A stretch of DNA of 64,000 nucleotides, taken from Clostridia bacterium. GTDB lineage: Bacteria; Bacillota; Clostridia; Oscillospirales; CAG-382. Under the pieces are notes generated by a model, which did no database searches, had not been told where the DNA came from, and saw nothing but the letters and a program-made list of their open reading frames with translations. The translations under genes were made by a program, and so were the position numbers. The stretch lies in the NCBI GenBank assembly GCA_017397955.1, contig JAFQHL010000049.1, positions 1 through 64,000 of the forward strand, given 5' to 3'. Shown here one piece after another: positions 41,001-49,071 of the stretch; positions within the stretch are counted from its first letter, which is position 1; the number at the start of each line of letters is the position of its first letter.

Positions 41001-41933
41001 ATTAGCGGCAGTTTTAACGATGTGAAGGCAACGGTAACGAGTGCCTACGACCAGATAATAACCGAAAATGCGGAGGCGGCAATACAGCAGCTTACCACCC
41101 TTGTTAATTCTGCAGTTGAAAAAGCCAGCTTTTTGGAAGCGAACGAAACCTATGAGAATAAAAAAACGCAAATGAAAACATGGGTAAAGGAGCAGCTGCA
41201 GGCGTGGGGTGCCCAGCAAACGGGTGATGACTTGGCAGCTAAAGCCAAGCGCGCGGCAGTAAACGTTATCGTCCAAAACAGCGATGCGTGTATAAATGCA
41301 TTGTTTGATGAAGTTGAAAAAGCAATAAGAGAAACTCCGGCAGTTGATTCCATTGACAGTATGCTAAATCAAGGTACGATTTTGGTACAAGATAAGGTGG
41401 ATAAAGTCGGTGGTGTTGTTATGGAAAAAATTGCCGCTGTACGCAATCAAATATCCTATGTCTTTAATAATACCGAAAACGAAATTAAGAGTATGAAGGA
41501 TGAGCTTATTAACAGTCTTTCCGACTCCATAAACAGCGGTGCGGACAATTTGAAGGAAAAGCTAAACAGCGGTATTGACAAAATTTTCGGCACCACCGGC
41601 GGCGCGCAAAGCGGCGACAGCAGCGGCACCGGTGCCGCATCCTTGTTCTCCTTCAGCTACAGTGATTATTTAAGACTGTTTTTGCTTATTGCTTTGTTTG
41701 CAAACGAAGGCAAGACTATTTTGAGGACTGCAGATGTAATTGAAGCCAATATGAAGCACAAAGGCGACGATGACTTTAAGCTGGAAAAATCCGCAGCATA
41801 CGTAAGGGTTACTGCAGAAGTCTTGGTAAAGCCCACTCTGTTGGCACTGCCCCTTTTTGCGGATGTGGAGAATAACCCTGTGGATAACACCGGTTGGTAC
41901 ACGATTACCTACACGGGTATTGCAGGATATTAA
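38016..41933 (+). CDS. DUF5702 protein (large TadG-like surface component)
   Basis: A 1305-residue protein. N-terminus KGAISIFLVIILVPMM is a pilin-like helix followed by FIDASKVK, matching DUF5702 proteins found in clostridial Tad loci. Then a long alpha-helical, coiled-coil-rich region (about 170-640), a Ser/Thr/Asn/Gly-rich linker (about 655-755), a hydrophobic domain (about 860-930), further amphipathic helices, and C-terminal helix near 1200-1250. The exact role is unknown; the position between TadE-like genes suggests a large pilus tip, base or wall-spanning part. Confidence 0.8.
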   Translation: MKFFEKTKGAISIFLVIILVPMMTVSSLFIDASKVKLGKAMVTSAGDLALNTALTNYDTELKDLYGLLATAQNTDDLFARLEDYYRTCIISAGVSDEDATLYTDQIMASLGLVSQSGDTADIMNMQLVDFTAEKQPNANLANATILKKQIIDFMKYRAPINTGLSFISALSSFSTLSKQSELVEKKQEYYEAQQTVLEDLKTAWSHIAAYNKSVIVTDANYLQNLKPTLDGYADDYKDYGKRTIMSLYKKYASVVQYKYNLEVFEEKEKKYDIVTGELGDEVDVYRIKYNNTNYYSYLSDNYNNPYDFVEKKFPTVQQVKKAIEGYYNAKQTLNNKHAPHYSNSYYDIQFIAQKKAEIEAYTSAAINFFLAYQKFKNVELWLDGYVEAIVKDEDGNTITKESILSERYTYGNVTKTLGEWIASINAEGEYSNRMGTFMDDAGKYKYSVGQAIAAYRDQWAITDDVDISTAITNIHDVAAGQVTTLEQAMEHLTEAVKFLNSAKTKLTTTVSTAKQAWSGVAGDNSIKDTSLAKQDKAEINQLDTYLNAENIDRLVRRLENINNDLTAVRDQVKEYKFADVFIGDIEGYSGDKGLETVAGNKWNDLNSLSMEETEVTNTATTRATSAWKAGNIDTSWINQSAHQPNLLQDKVSLYTYLSSHFSNTKPAELENTQSSPSSSEKTEDEGNGKNFFQSIKDTSKGKSDSATSGTGDGQAATEDSKNNNLTSNESRPSKTSSGDGGAETPSGGINTNIDDDDSGEGAAGKSASALGGLFSSEFLSAIANMGESLRDKLYISDYVMSMFSYDTIENEYIKKNNVQTIPEGAIETLTKCPINATNNYAYGSEIEYIIYGGTNSSNLGKAYGSIFAIRFGFNLVYAFATSEIRESALAIATPISAATLGIIPVPLIQAVIIIGIACCESALDLGALRDGYEVPLYKSSKTWRCSITGLMNMAENKAADALSTVAKDVANSAVDAGVNKLNDLLNMTDEKFNELISGSFNDVKATVTSAYDQIITENAEAAIQQLTTLVNSAVEKASFLEANETYENKKTQMKTWVKEQLQAWGAQQTGDDLAAKAKRAAVNVIVQNSDACINALFDEVEKAIRETPAVDSIDSMLNQGTILVQDKVDKVGGVVMEKIAAVRNQISYVFNNTENEIKSMKDELINSLSDSINSGADNLKEKLNSGIDKIFGTTGGAQSGDSSGTGAASLFSFSYSDYLRLFLLIALFANEGKTILRTADVIEANMKHKGDDDFKLEKSAAYVRVTAEVLVKPTLLALPLFADVENNPVDNTGWYTITYTGIAGY

Positions 41934-41954
41934 GAATTAAGGAGAAAACAGCAA

Positions 41955-42596
41955 ATGAAAAAATTTTTATCACTCTTAAGCCTGTGCCTTGCTTTAAGTC
42001 AGGTACTGTGTTGCTGCGGCGGCGAGGTGGCAGATACAGATAAAGGAAACGAAGCTTCAAGCGGTACAAGCTCTTCTGAAAATATTACCTCCACGGTCGT
42101 TTCAGAGGAGGAGTCTAAAAGTGAGCTTTTGACCGGAACGCTTAAGATGCCAACGGTGGACGTATATGTAGATACTCCCGGTTATAACTGTATAGAAGAA
42201 GGCTATACACGTATATTTTTCCATAGCGGTAAAAAGTACATAACCTTTACCTGTTTATATATAGATACCGCAAGCAGTCTTTCCGAATGCCACGATAAGA
42301 TGATACCTACATTTATGAATAGTGTTAGTGATCATCATTTAGTAAATGAATTGGGAGAGACTACAGATAAAACCCTAGAGGTTAACGGTATAGAAACATA
42401 TAATTTTGAAGGCGTTTTGAATGCAGGAGAGATACCTGTTTACGATGCTTACATATATGGCTACTCTTTCATCTTCCAAGGTTACCCCTGCTCTATAATC
42501 GGCGTGGTTACTGATGAATCACAGCCCGAGGAAGAGAAAGAGCTTGTAAAAGACATTGTTGATGAAATGATGACAACAGTAAGAGATACCCCGTAA
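41955..42596 (+). CDS. lipoprotein of the pilus operon, unknown function
   Basis: A 213-residue protein with a signal peptide and lipobox-like LSQVLCCCGG (Cys near residue 20-22), an acidic Ser/Thr/Glu linker to about residue 55, and a globular domain of about 150 residues with no family I recognise. It probably sits on the outer face of the membrane. The gene spacing (21 bp before, 32 bp after) places it within the Tad operon. Confidence 0.72.
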   Translation: MKKFLSLLSLCLALSQVLCCCGGEVADTDKGNEASSGTSSSENITSTVVSEEESKSELLTGTLKMPTVDVYVDTPGYNCIEEGYTRIFFHSGKKYITFTCLYIDTASSLSECHDKMIPTFMNSVSDHHLVNELGETTDKTLEVNGIETYNFEGVLNAGEIPVYDAYIYGYSFIFQGYPCSIIGVVTDESQPEEEKELVKDIVDEMMTTVRDTP

Positions 42597-42628
42597 AACA
42601 TTAAGTAATGCAAAAGGAGAGGTCAAAT

Positions 42629-43993
42629 ATGAAAAAAAGAATCAGGGAAGAGTCCGGCTCGGTTACCATAGAAGCTACGATTTCTCTTTCTGCATTTATG
42701 TTTACAATAGTAACTTTGCTTACCATTGTAAATATATGTCTGGTTCAGGCAAAGATAAGCGTAGCTATTAACTCTACCGCCAAGGAGCTTTCGCATTACT
42801 CATATATGTATTCCTTAACGGGTATTCCCGGTAGTAAGGCAGAGCTTGTAAAGAAAGCGGACGGGACGGCACAGGATGTTAACAGCGTGCTTTCCAAAGC
42901 CAATACCGTGTTTACCGAGATACAGAACATCGGCAACGCGACCCGTGTTGAATCGACTGATATAAGCGGTATGCTATCAGATATAAAAACCAGCTACGAT
43001 AACGCTTCTTCTGCCGGTGGCGCGTTGAAGGAGCAATTGATGGAGCTTTCCAAGGACCCCAAGGGTGTAGCAATGGGTCTTGCAAGGATGGCAGCTGTGG
43101 ATGGCTGGGATTTTGCCACCTCCCGTCTTATAGCGGCTCCGTTAGCGAAAGGGCTTTGCAAAAAGAACTTGGTTGCAGAAAAAAACGGCGACGTTGAAAG
43201 TTATTTAAGGGGCTTGGGCGTTGTTCCTTCAAGCAACGGCTCTTATTACGATGGGCTTGATTTTTCAAAATCCACATTGTTCCCTTCGGATTCTAACGAG
43301 ATACGAATAACCGTGTCTTATGACGTAAAGGTAATAGCATTGTTGCCTATTGATTTCTCTTTCCATTTTACACAAACCGCGGTTACCCACGGTTGGTTGT
43401 GCGGTGAAAATTCTTACAGAAGCACTACAGAGGCGTTGGACGTTCAAAACAACAGCAATATTTGGACAGAGGGCACTATTCAGGAAAGAGTAGAGCTTAT
43501 GCGCCATCAGGGCATAGCTGAATATAAGGATCAAGGCTATTTGCAGGTAGCAGGCGCAAGCTTTTCCGATGTTCATGTATATAACGAGACTACAAAAGAG
43601 TTTGTGGCGTTCCATTCTATGAACCCTTTGTACAGCGCACCGGGGTCTGATACTTTAACTTTAGATGACATAAGCGAAACTGCCATAAAGGAATCTATTG
43701 AGTATCTTTGTGCGGGCATTAACGATTCTACCAAGGATCTTGAGACCGTCAAAACAAAACCAACCAGCGCACAGGATTGCGTAAAGGATTGCAAAGACAG
43801 CACTTGCAAAATCGTTTTGGTTATTCCTCAGGACAAAGATTTAGATGCAAAAATGCAATCTATTATTGATAAATGCAATACCCGCGGAGTAACGATAGAA
43901 TTGATGCCCGCTTACGGTAACGGCGCCAGAACTACCACGGTAGCACCTGACGAGGGTGAAGCACCCGAAGAGGGAGGAGAAACAGAAAAATGA
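42629..43993 (+). CDS. second TadE/pseudopilin-like protein with long C-terminal domain
   Basis: A 454-residue protein. The N-terminus EESGSVTIEATISLSAFMF is pilin-like with the conserved Glu, then a helix to about residue 45. The extracytoplasmic region contains a Cys-pair segment (CVKDCKDSTC, about residues 385-394). The last 20 residues are Glu/Pro/Gly-rich. The start at 42629 is chosen because AAAAGGAGAGG lies 8 bases upstream. Its stop overlaps the prepilin peptidase start. Confidence 0.75.
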   Translation: MKKRIREESGSVTIEATISLSAFMFTIVTLLTIVNICLVQAKISVAINSTAKELSHYSYMYSLTGIPGSKAELVKKADGTAQDVNSVLSKANTVFTEIQNIGNATRVESTDISGMLSDIKTSYDNASSAGGALKEQLMELSKDPKGVAMGLARMAAVDGWDFATSRLIAAPLAKGLCKKNLVAEKNGDVESYLRGLGVVPSSNGSYYDGLDFSKSTLFPSDSNEIRITVSYDVKVIALLPIDFSFHFTQTAVTHGWLCGENSYRSTTEALDVQNNSNIWTEGTIQERVELMRHQGIAEYKDQGYLQVAGASFSDVHVYNETTKEFVAFHSMNPLYSAPGSDTLTLDDISETAIKESIEYLCAGINDSTKDLETVKTKPTSAQDCVKDCKDSTCKIVLVIPQDKDLDAKMQSIIDKCNTRGVTIELMPAYGNGARTTTVAPDEGEAPEEGGETEK

Positions 43994-44655
43994 TGCTTGC
44001 TCTTGAGATTTTTGTGTGTGCGGTTCTGCTTGCTTGCGGTTATGTGGGTGTTTGTTGTTATTTTAATAATACAAAACTTACAGAAATAAACTTTGGTTTG
44101 CTTAAGCTTAATAAAAAAAGAGTTGCGTATTTGACAGTAGGTGCTGTTTCGGTTGCAATATTGCTGTGGTGTTTGCACCAGCTGTATTCGATCGATACAC
44201 TCGGTATCCTTAACTTGGCATCTTTGGTTTTAGTTATATTACCTGCGGCTGCAGTTGATTACAAGCAGCAAAAAATCCCCAACATTTTTTTGTTGGCAGG
44301 TTTGATAATCAGATGTGTGTTTTTTGTAATATCTTATGTGAAAGATTTTGACGGCGCATGGACAATAACAAAAGATTCCTTGATTGGTGCCGCAGTAATA
44401 GGGCTGTTCTTCTTGCTTTTGCTGGTCATTTTCAAAGACAGTATAGGCATGGGCGATGTAAAGCTTTTTGCATTGATGGGGCTTTATCAAGGTTTGTGGG
44501 GCGTTATCAATTCTGTGTTCTTTTCGCTTTTGGTTTCGTTCTTTTTGTCAATCGGATTGTTAATCACAAAGAAAAAAGGGCGTAAGGACACTATATCTTT
44601 TGGCCCAAGCATATATTTGGGAACTATAATAGCCATATGTATGGCAGGTATGTAA
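43990..44655 (+). CDS. A24 prepilin peptidase (CpaA/TadV-like)
   Basis: A 221-residue polytopic aspartic peptidase with the two catalytic motifs: D90 in AVDYKQQKIPN and D156 in the GxGD motif SIGMGDVKLF. It cleaves leader peptides of the Flp pilin and the TadE-like proteins at the inner face of the membrane. Overlaps the preceding gene by four bases (ATGATG/TGA). Confidence 0.9.
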   Translation: MMLALEIFVCAVLLACGYVGVCCYFNNTKLTEINFGLLKLNKKRVAYLTVGAVSVAILLWCLHQLYSIDTLGILNLASLVLVILPAAAVDYKQQKIPNIFLLAGLIIRCVFFVISYVKDFDGAWTITKDSLIGAAVIGLFFLLLLVIFKDSIGMGDVKLFALMGLYQGLWGVINSVFFSLLVSFFLSIGLLITKKKGRKDTISFGPSIYLGTIIAICMAGM

Positions 44656-44670
44656 CGGAGGACCGTAATA

Positions 44671-45981
44671 ATGAAAAAGTACAGAGCACTTGTTCCTGTT
44701 GTGTTGATAGTGGTTATGCTTGCATCATGGTATATGCTAATATCTAATGCAGCAAAGATTGAAAACCAATACAATACGTATCTTACCGCTGCCAGAGCAT
44801 ATGCGAAGGACGGTACCAAATACGCTATTGAAAACTATAATCTTGCGTTATCTATTAAAAGTTCTCCTGAGCTTTATAAGGAAATAGCTGACTATTACAA
44901 AAATCAAAAAAACAAAGATGCGTATCTTGAGTGGTGCGAGGATTTTCTTGAAGTGTATCCAAAAGAAGCCTTGGCATACGAGTGCCTTGTTGAAGCTTAC
45001 GTTGAGGAAGGGGCCTACGCTGACTGTTTTGATTTGATTTACACCGCACAGAAGAGAAAAATCAGCTCTGCATATTTGGATAAAGTAGCATCGGATTTAA
45101 AATATTCCCACAAAGTAGTTTCCGGCGGTTATGAAGATGTTGCTCTGTACAGCAACGGATTTTGCGCCGTTAGTAATAAAGAGCGTTGGGGCTTTGTAGA
45201 TGCGTATGGTCAGGTTAGAATAGGAGTACAGTATCTTTCCGTAAGCAACTATACACAGTATAATGTTGCTTCCGTAGTAGATCAAGAAGAAGCCGCTTAT
45301 TACATAGATAATGCGGGCGAAAAGGTATTGGTTGCTAAAGGAAATATAAAAAGCTTGGGCGCATATGTAGGTAACGTTATTGTTGCAAAAAGAGATGACG
45401 ATAAGTACGTATATGTTAACACTAAGCTTGAAACGGTTTTTGGTGAATATGATTACGCTTCTGCGATGAACAGCGGAGTAGCTGCTGTGAAAAAAGACGG
45501 CAAATGGCATCTTATAAATGAACAGGGCGCAAAGATAGGAAATGACACGTATCTGGACGTGAAGGTGGATGCCAACAACATTGCTTACAATAACGGTAGA
45601 GCGTTTGTTTCCAAAACAGAAGGAAAGTATATTCTTGTAGATGGCTCCGGCAAGCAAGTCGGCAACCTTGTTTTTCAAGATGCAGAGCCTTTTATGGGCG
45701 GTGATTGGGCAGCGGTAAAGCTTAATGATAAATGGCAGTTTATTGACATTAACGGTAAGCTTGTATCGGATAAAACTTATGCTGAGGCAAGGTCTGCTTC
45801 AAACGGTATGGCGGCAGTATGCATAGATGATTTGTGGGGCTTTGTTGACGAAAAAGAAAACGTTGTTATAGAGCCTAAGTTTGAAGATGCTTTGTACTTT
45901 AATGACAAAGGCAGTTGTTTTATAAAAGAAGACGAAAAATGGCGACTTCTCAAGTTGTACAGATTAAACAGGGAGGGATAA
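44671..45981 (+). CDS. WG-repeat protein with TPR-like N-terminus
   Basis: A 436-residue protein: N-terminal membrane anchor (about residues 5-25), a TPR-like helical region (about 40-140), and a beta-rich part of WG (KWG) repeats. Repeats are seen as ERWGFVDAYGQVRI, KWHLINEQGAKI, KWQFIDINGKLV and LWGFVDEKENVV. WG repeats are thought to be protein-binding surfaces; the role in this operon is unknown. Confidence 0.82.
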   Translation: MKKYRALVPVVLIVVMLASWYMLISNAAKIENQYNTYLTAARAYAKDGTKYAIENYNLALSIKSSPELYKEIADYYKNQKNKDAYLEWCEDFLEVYPKEALAYECLVEAYVEEGAYADCFDLIYTAQKRKISSAYLDKVASDLKYSHKVVSGGYEDVALYSNGFCAVSNKERWGFVDAYGQVRIGVQYLSVSNYTQYNVASVVDQEEAAYYIDNAGEKVLVAKGNIKSLGAYVGNVIVAKRDDDKYVYVNTKLETVFGEYDYASAMNSGVAAVKKDGKWHLINEQGAKIGNDTYLDVKVDANNIAYNNGRAFVSKTEGKYILVDGSGKQVGNLVFQDAEPFMGGDWAAVKLNDKWQFIDINGKLVSDKTYAEARSASNGMAAVCIDDLWGFVDEKENVVIEPKFEDALYFNDKGSCFIKEDEKWRLLKLYRLNREG

Positions 45982-45983
45982 AT

Positions 45984-47567
45984 ATGTTTTTTTCCTTTGA
46001 AAACCAAGGGACGCACACTTATCTTGTATATACACTGGCAGAAGATGATATGTTGGATACTATGAGCTTAGGGATGCTTACAAATAACAAAATTCCCGGT
46101 TTGGCACCCACATTGTTTACCCAAATGGATGCTACAAAGTACATAAAGTATGATGTATCTGCAAAAATTTCCGTAAAGCAGTTTTTTACAGGGCAGGTTA
46201 ATAAAAAAAGGTTGATTGGCGTTTTTAACGGTATTGTTGACGCTATGCTTTCGGCAGAAGATTATATGATAGATGTTAATTCCATAATTTTGGATTTGGA
46301 TTATATTTTTGCCGACGTTTCTACTTGCAAAACTGTTCTTATATGTTTGCCTGTTATATCCGATGATTTGAGAACGGTAGACCTTGGAGCTTTCTTCAAG
46401 AATATTATGTTTAGTACTCAGTTTGACCAAACAGAGAACTGTGACCATGTGGCAAAAATTATAAATTACCTAAACAGCGCACCTGTATTTTCTTTGGAAG
46501 ATTTTAAAAGCTTGCTGGATAATATTGATGGAGCCGCGGCGCCTGTTCAATCTCAGCAGCCTCCTATTCAAAAGACACCTTTGCAGCAGCAAACACAACC
46601 TGCTGTTCAGCAACAGCCTGTACAGAAACCCGCACAACAACCTGTTCAACAGCCGATTCCTGCTCAACCTCCTGTTCAGCAGAAATCTGTTACACAGCCT
46701 CCGGTAAACAAGGCAAATGTGAATACATCGCCTGTTCAACAGCCTCCGATTCAGCAACCGCCTGTTCAATCGGAAACTTCCGGCAAGAAGATGTCTATGT
46801 TTGGATTGTTAATGCATTACAACAAGGAAAATGCAGAGCTTTATAAACAACAGAAGGCGGCAAAGAAAAACGCGCAAACTCAGCCCGCTGCCGTGGCGCC
46901 TCAACCTAAGAAAATGCCTGCACAAACAGGCTTCTCTATACCCGGACAGGCAGCACCTGCAAATCAGGGTTTTGCCATTCCCGGGCAGCAGGCTTCTATA
47001 CAGCAAGCTCCCGCACAGCAGGCTCCCGCACAGCAAGCTCCTGTAAAGCCTGCTACACAGGCTCCCGTTCAGAAGGCGGTGCCTGTTCAAACACCTGTTA
47101 AGCAAAATCCTGTTACACCGCCGGTTCAGGCTCCTGTTAATCCCCAGCCTACATATACACCGCCTCAAATGCCTCAAGGTAACGCTATGAACTTTGGTGA
47201 AACAACGGTTCTTGGTGTAGGTGGCGGCATTGGCGAAACTACGGTTTTGGGTGTTTCTGCCGCTACGCAGTCCAGACCTCATTTGATTCGCTCAAAGAAC
47301 AATGAGAAGATTGATCTCAACAAGCCTGTTTTCCGCATCGGCAAGGAAAAGAGCTATGTTGATTATTTTATTGGCGACAACTCTGCTATCAGCAGAAGCC
47401 ACGCTAATATCATATCCCGCGACGGTGAGTATTTTGTTGTTGACACTAACTCTACAAATCATACCTATGTAAACGGTCAGATGATTCAGAGCAACGTGGA
47501 AACAAAGATTGCACACGGCACAAAGATAAAACTTGCCAACGAGGATTTTGAGTTTAATCTTTATTAG
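45984..47567 (+). CDS. DUF6382 and FHA-domain protein
   Basis: A 527-residue cytoplasmic protein. The N-terminal DUF6382 domain (about 1-165) contains TMSLGMLTNNKIPGLAP. A long Pro/Gln/Ala-rich low-complexity linker spans about 185-400. Two ETTVL motifs are at 406-410 and 418-422. A C-terminal FHA domain (about 450-525) has FRIGKE, SRSHA and NHTYVNG, so the phosphothreonine-binding residues are present. It reads Thr-phosphorylation and is encoded three genes before a PP2C/kinase pair. The start at 45984 has GGGAGGG upstream. The motifs recur in the protein at 50779. Confidence 0.86.
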   Translation: MFFSFENQGTHTYLVYTLAEDDMLDTMSLGMLTNNKIPGLAPTLFTQMDATKYIKYDVSAKISVKQFFTGQVNKKRLIGVFNGIVDAMLSAEDYMIDVNSIILDLDYIFADVSTCKTVLICLPVISDDLRTVDLGAFFKNIMFSTQFDQTENCDHVAKIINYLNSAPVFSLEDFKSLLDNIDGAAAPVQSQQPPIQKTPLQQQTQPAVQQQPVQKPAQQPVQQPIPAQPPVQQKSVTQPPVNKANVNTSPVQQPPIQQPPVQSETSGKKMSMFGLLMHYNKENAELYKQQKAAKKNAQTQPAAVAPQPKKMPAQTGFSIPGQAAPANQGFAIPGQQASIQQAPAQQAPAQQAPVKPATQAPVQKAVPVQTPVKQNPVTPPVQAPVNPQPTYTPPQMPQGNAMNFGETTVLGVGGGIGETTVLGVSAATQSRPHLIRSKNNEKIDLNKPVFRIGKEKSYVDYFIGDNSAISRSHANIISRDGEYFVVDTNSTNHTYVNGQMIQSNVETKIAHGTKIKLANEDFEFNLY

Positions 47568-47589
47568 TTTGGTAAGGGAGCACATTGCA

Positions 47590-48108
47590 GTGAAATTGTC
47601 AAAGATATCAATAAAAACCCTTCAATTTATCACAATTGCAATTGTGTTGCTTTTCATTTTGCTTAGTTCATTTGATTGCATAAATATATACGAGAAAAGC
47701 ACCGGCCATTCTCAGATAGCAATTCAAGAGTCGGAGGACATTAAGGAGCACCCAGTATATACCAAATCCTGCAACAACGAATTGTATACTGTTGCAGTTA
47801 TTGGAGGTATAGAGGTTGTTCTCATATTTTTGATGTGTTTCAAATTAAGCATTACTGCAGCGATCCTTGAATTGCTTATATCAATCGGAACACTGTTGCT
47901 GGGATATATTGAAAGCTGTTTTCCTATGATTTACGGGGGTGGTGCTCCAATGTATACTATTACCTATGATGTTACCATCATAGGATACTTAGTTGTACTG
48001 TTTGCAGTTATAAATTTAGTTCTAACTATATTACTGCAGATTAAAAAGAAAACTATTGTGAAGGGCAAGAGTGAAAACGACGTTAACAACATTCCCAATT
48101 GGACTTGA
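47590..48108 (+). CDS. four-TM membrane protein of unknown function
   Basis: A 172-residue protein with four predicted helices (about residues 8-30, 60-80, 83-110 and 130-158) and a basic C-terminus. No family recognised. Starts at GTG nine bases after TAAGGGAG. The following 180 bp keep a coding-like reading frame shifted relative to this one (see 48111-48266), so the gene may once have been longer or followed by a now broken neighbour. Confidence 0.6.
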   Translation: MKLSKISIKTLQFITIAIVLLFILLSSFDCINIYEKSTGHSQIAIQESEDIKEHPVYTKSCNNELYTVAVIGGIEVVLIFLMCFKLSITAAILELLISIGTLLLGYIESCFPMIYGGGAPMYTITYDVTIIGYLVVLFAVINLVLTILLQIKKKTIVKGKSENDVNNIPNWT

Positions 48109-48110
48109 CA

Positions 48111-48266
48111 ACGCGAAACTTCACAATGTGTTGTTAGAAATCTGTGCGTTGATAAACGGTGGCATTATTGCTTTTTCCATTATCGCTGGCGCATAGATGC
48201 TATTGGTCAACGATGGTATGCTTCGCATTATACTTGTTGTATGGTCGCTTATAGCTGTATTTGATG
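48111..48266 (+). pseudogene. possible degraded membrane-protein fragment
   Basis: In the frame shifted against the preceding gene the DNA reads as two hydrophobic stretches (ending LINGGIIAFSIIAGA and IILVVWSLIAVFDVT) separated by one in-frame TAG and ended by a second TAG. Such composition is unusual for spacer DNA in an operon whose other gaps are 10-30 bp. No start with a ribosome binding site remains. Confidence 0.3.
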
Positions 48267-48290
48267 TTACATAGACGTGGGGGAATAAGG

Positions 48291-49058
48291 ATGAATTTTA
48301 TAGTTTCCGCAAGAACGGATGTAGGTTTAGTAAAAACAACAAATCAGGATAGCCTTTCTGTAAAGGTGGTCAACACCCCTCAGGGCAGAATGGTTTTTGC
48401 AGTACTTTGTGACGGTATGGGCGGCCTTGAGAAGGGCGAGGTTGCAAGTGCATCGGTAATTCGTGCCTTTGACAATTGGTTGTATAACCAGCTTCCCGTG
48501 CTTTGCGGTGCACCTATTGAGGACTCTGTGATAAGAGAGCAGTGGACCAATATTGTGGTAGAGCAAAACAATACCATAAAAGCCTTTGGTGCCAGACAAG
48601 GTGTTCATTTGGGCACAACGGTTGTTGCCATGCTTATCACTCAGAACAGATATTACATCTTAAATGTTGGTGACTCCCGCGCTTATGAAATAAGCGAAGG
48701 TTTGAAGCAAATAACTAATGACCAGACCTTTGTAGCAAGAGAGGTTGCGCTTGGCAATATGACCGAGGAGCAGGCAGAGCACGATAATCGAAGAAGTGTG
48801 CTTTTGCAATGTGTAGGCGCATCGGATGCTGTATACCCCGATATGTTTTTCGGCGATGTTCACGGCAATGCGGTTTATATGCTTTGCTCCGACGGATTCC
48901 GTCACGAGATTTCGGCGGCAGAGATTTATGAAAAGCTAAACCCCAATGTGCTGCTTGATGAGTATATGATGAACACCAATGCAGATTCGCTTATTGAGCT
49001 TAACAAAGCTCGCAAAGAGAGGGATAATATATCAGTCGCTCTTGTAAGAACATTCTAA
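48291..49058 (+). CDS. PP2C-type serine/threonine phosphatase
   Basis: A 255-residue PP2C with motifs NQDSL (about residues 19-23), CDGMGGLEKGE (about 41-51), NVGDSRAYE (about 125-133), LCSDGF (about 200-205) and the final DNISVALV (about 244-251). All metal-binding Asp positions appear intact. It opposes the adjacent Ser/Thr kinase (49072), with which it is cotranscribed. The start at 48291 follows GTGGGGGAAT. Confidence 0.92.
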   Translation: MNFIVSARTDVGLVKTTNQDSLSVKVVNTPQGRMVFAVLCDGMGGLEKGEVASASVIRAFDNWLYNQLPVLCGAPIEDSVIREQWTNIVVEQNNTIKAFGARQGVHLGTTVVAMLITQNRYYILNVGDSRAYEISEGLKQITNDQTFVAREVALGNMTEEQAEHDNRRSVLLQCVGASDAVYPDMFFGDVHGNAVYMLCSDGFRHEISAAEIYEKLNPNVLLDEYMMNTNADSLIELNKARKERDNISVALVRTF

Positions 49059-49071
49059 GGAGAGATTAAAA

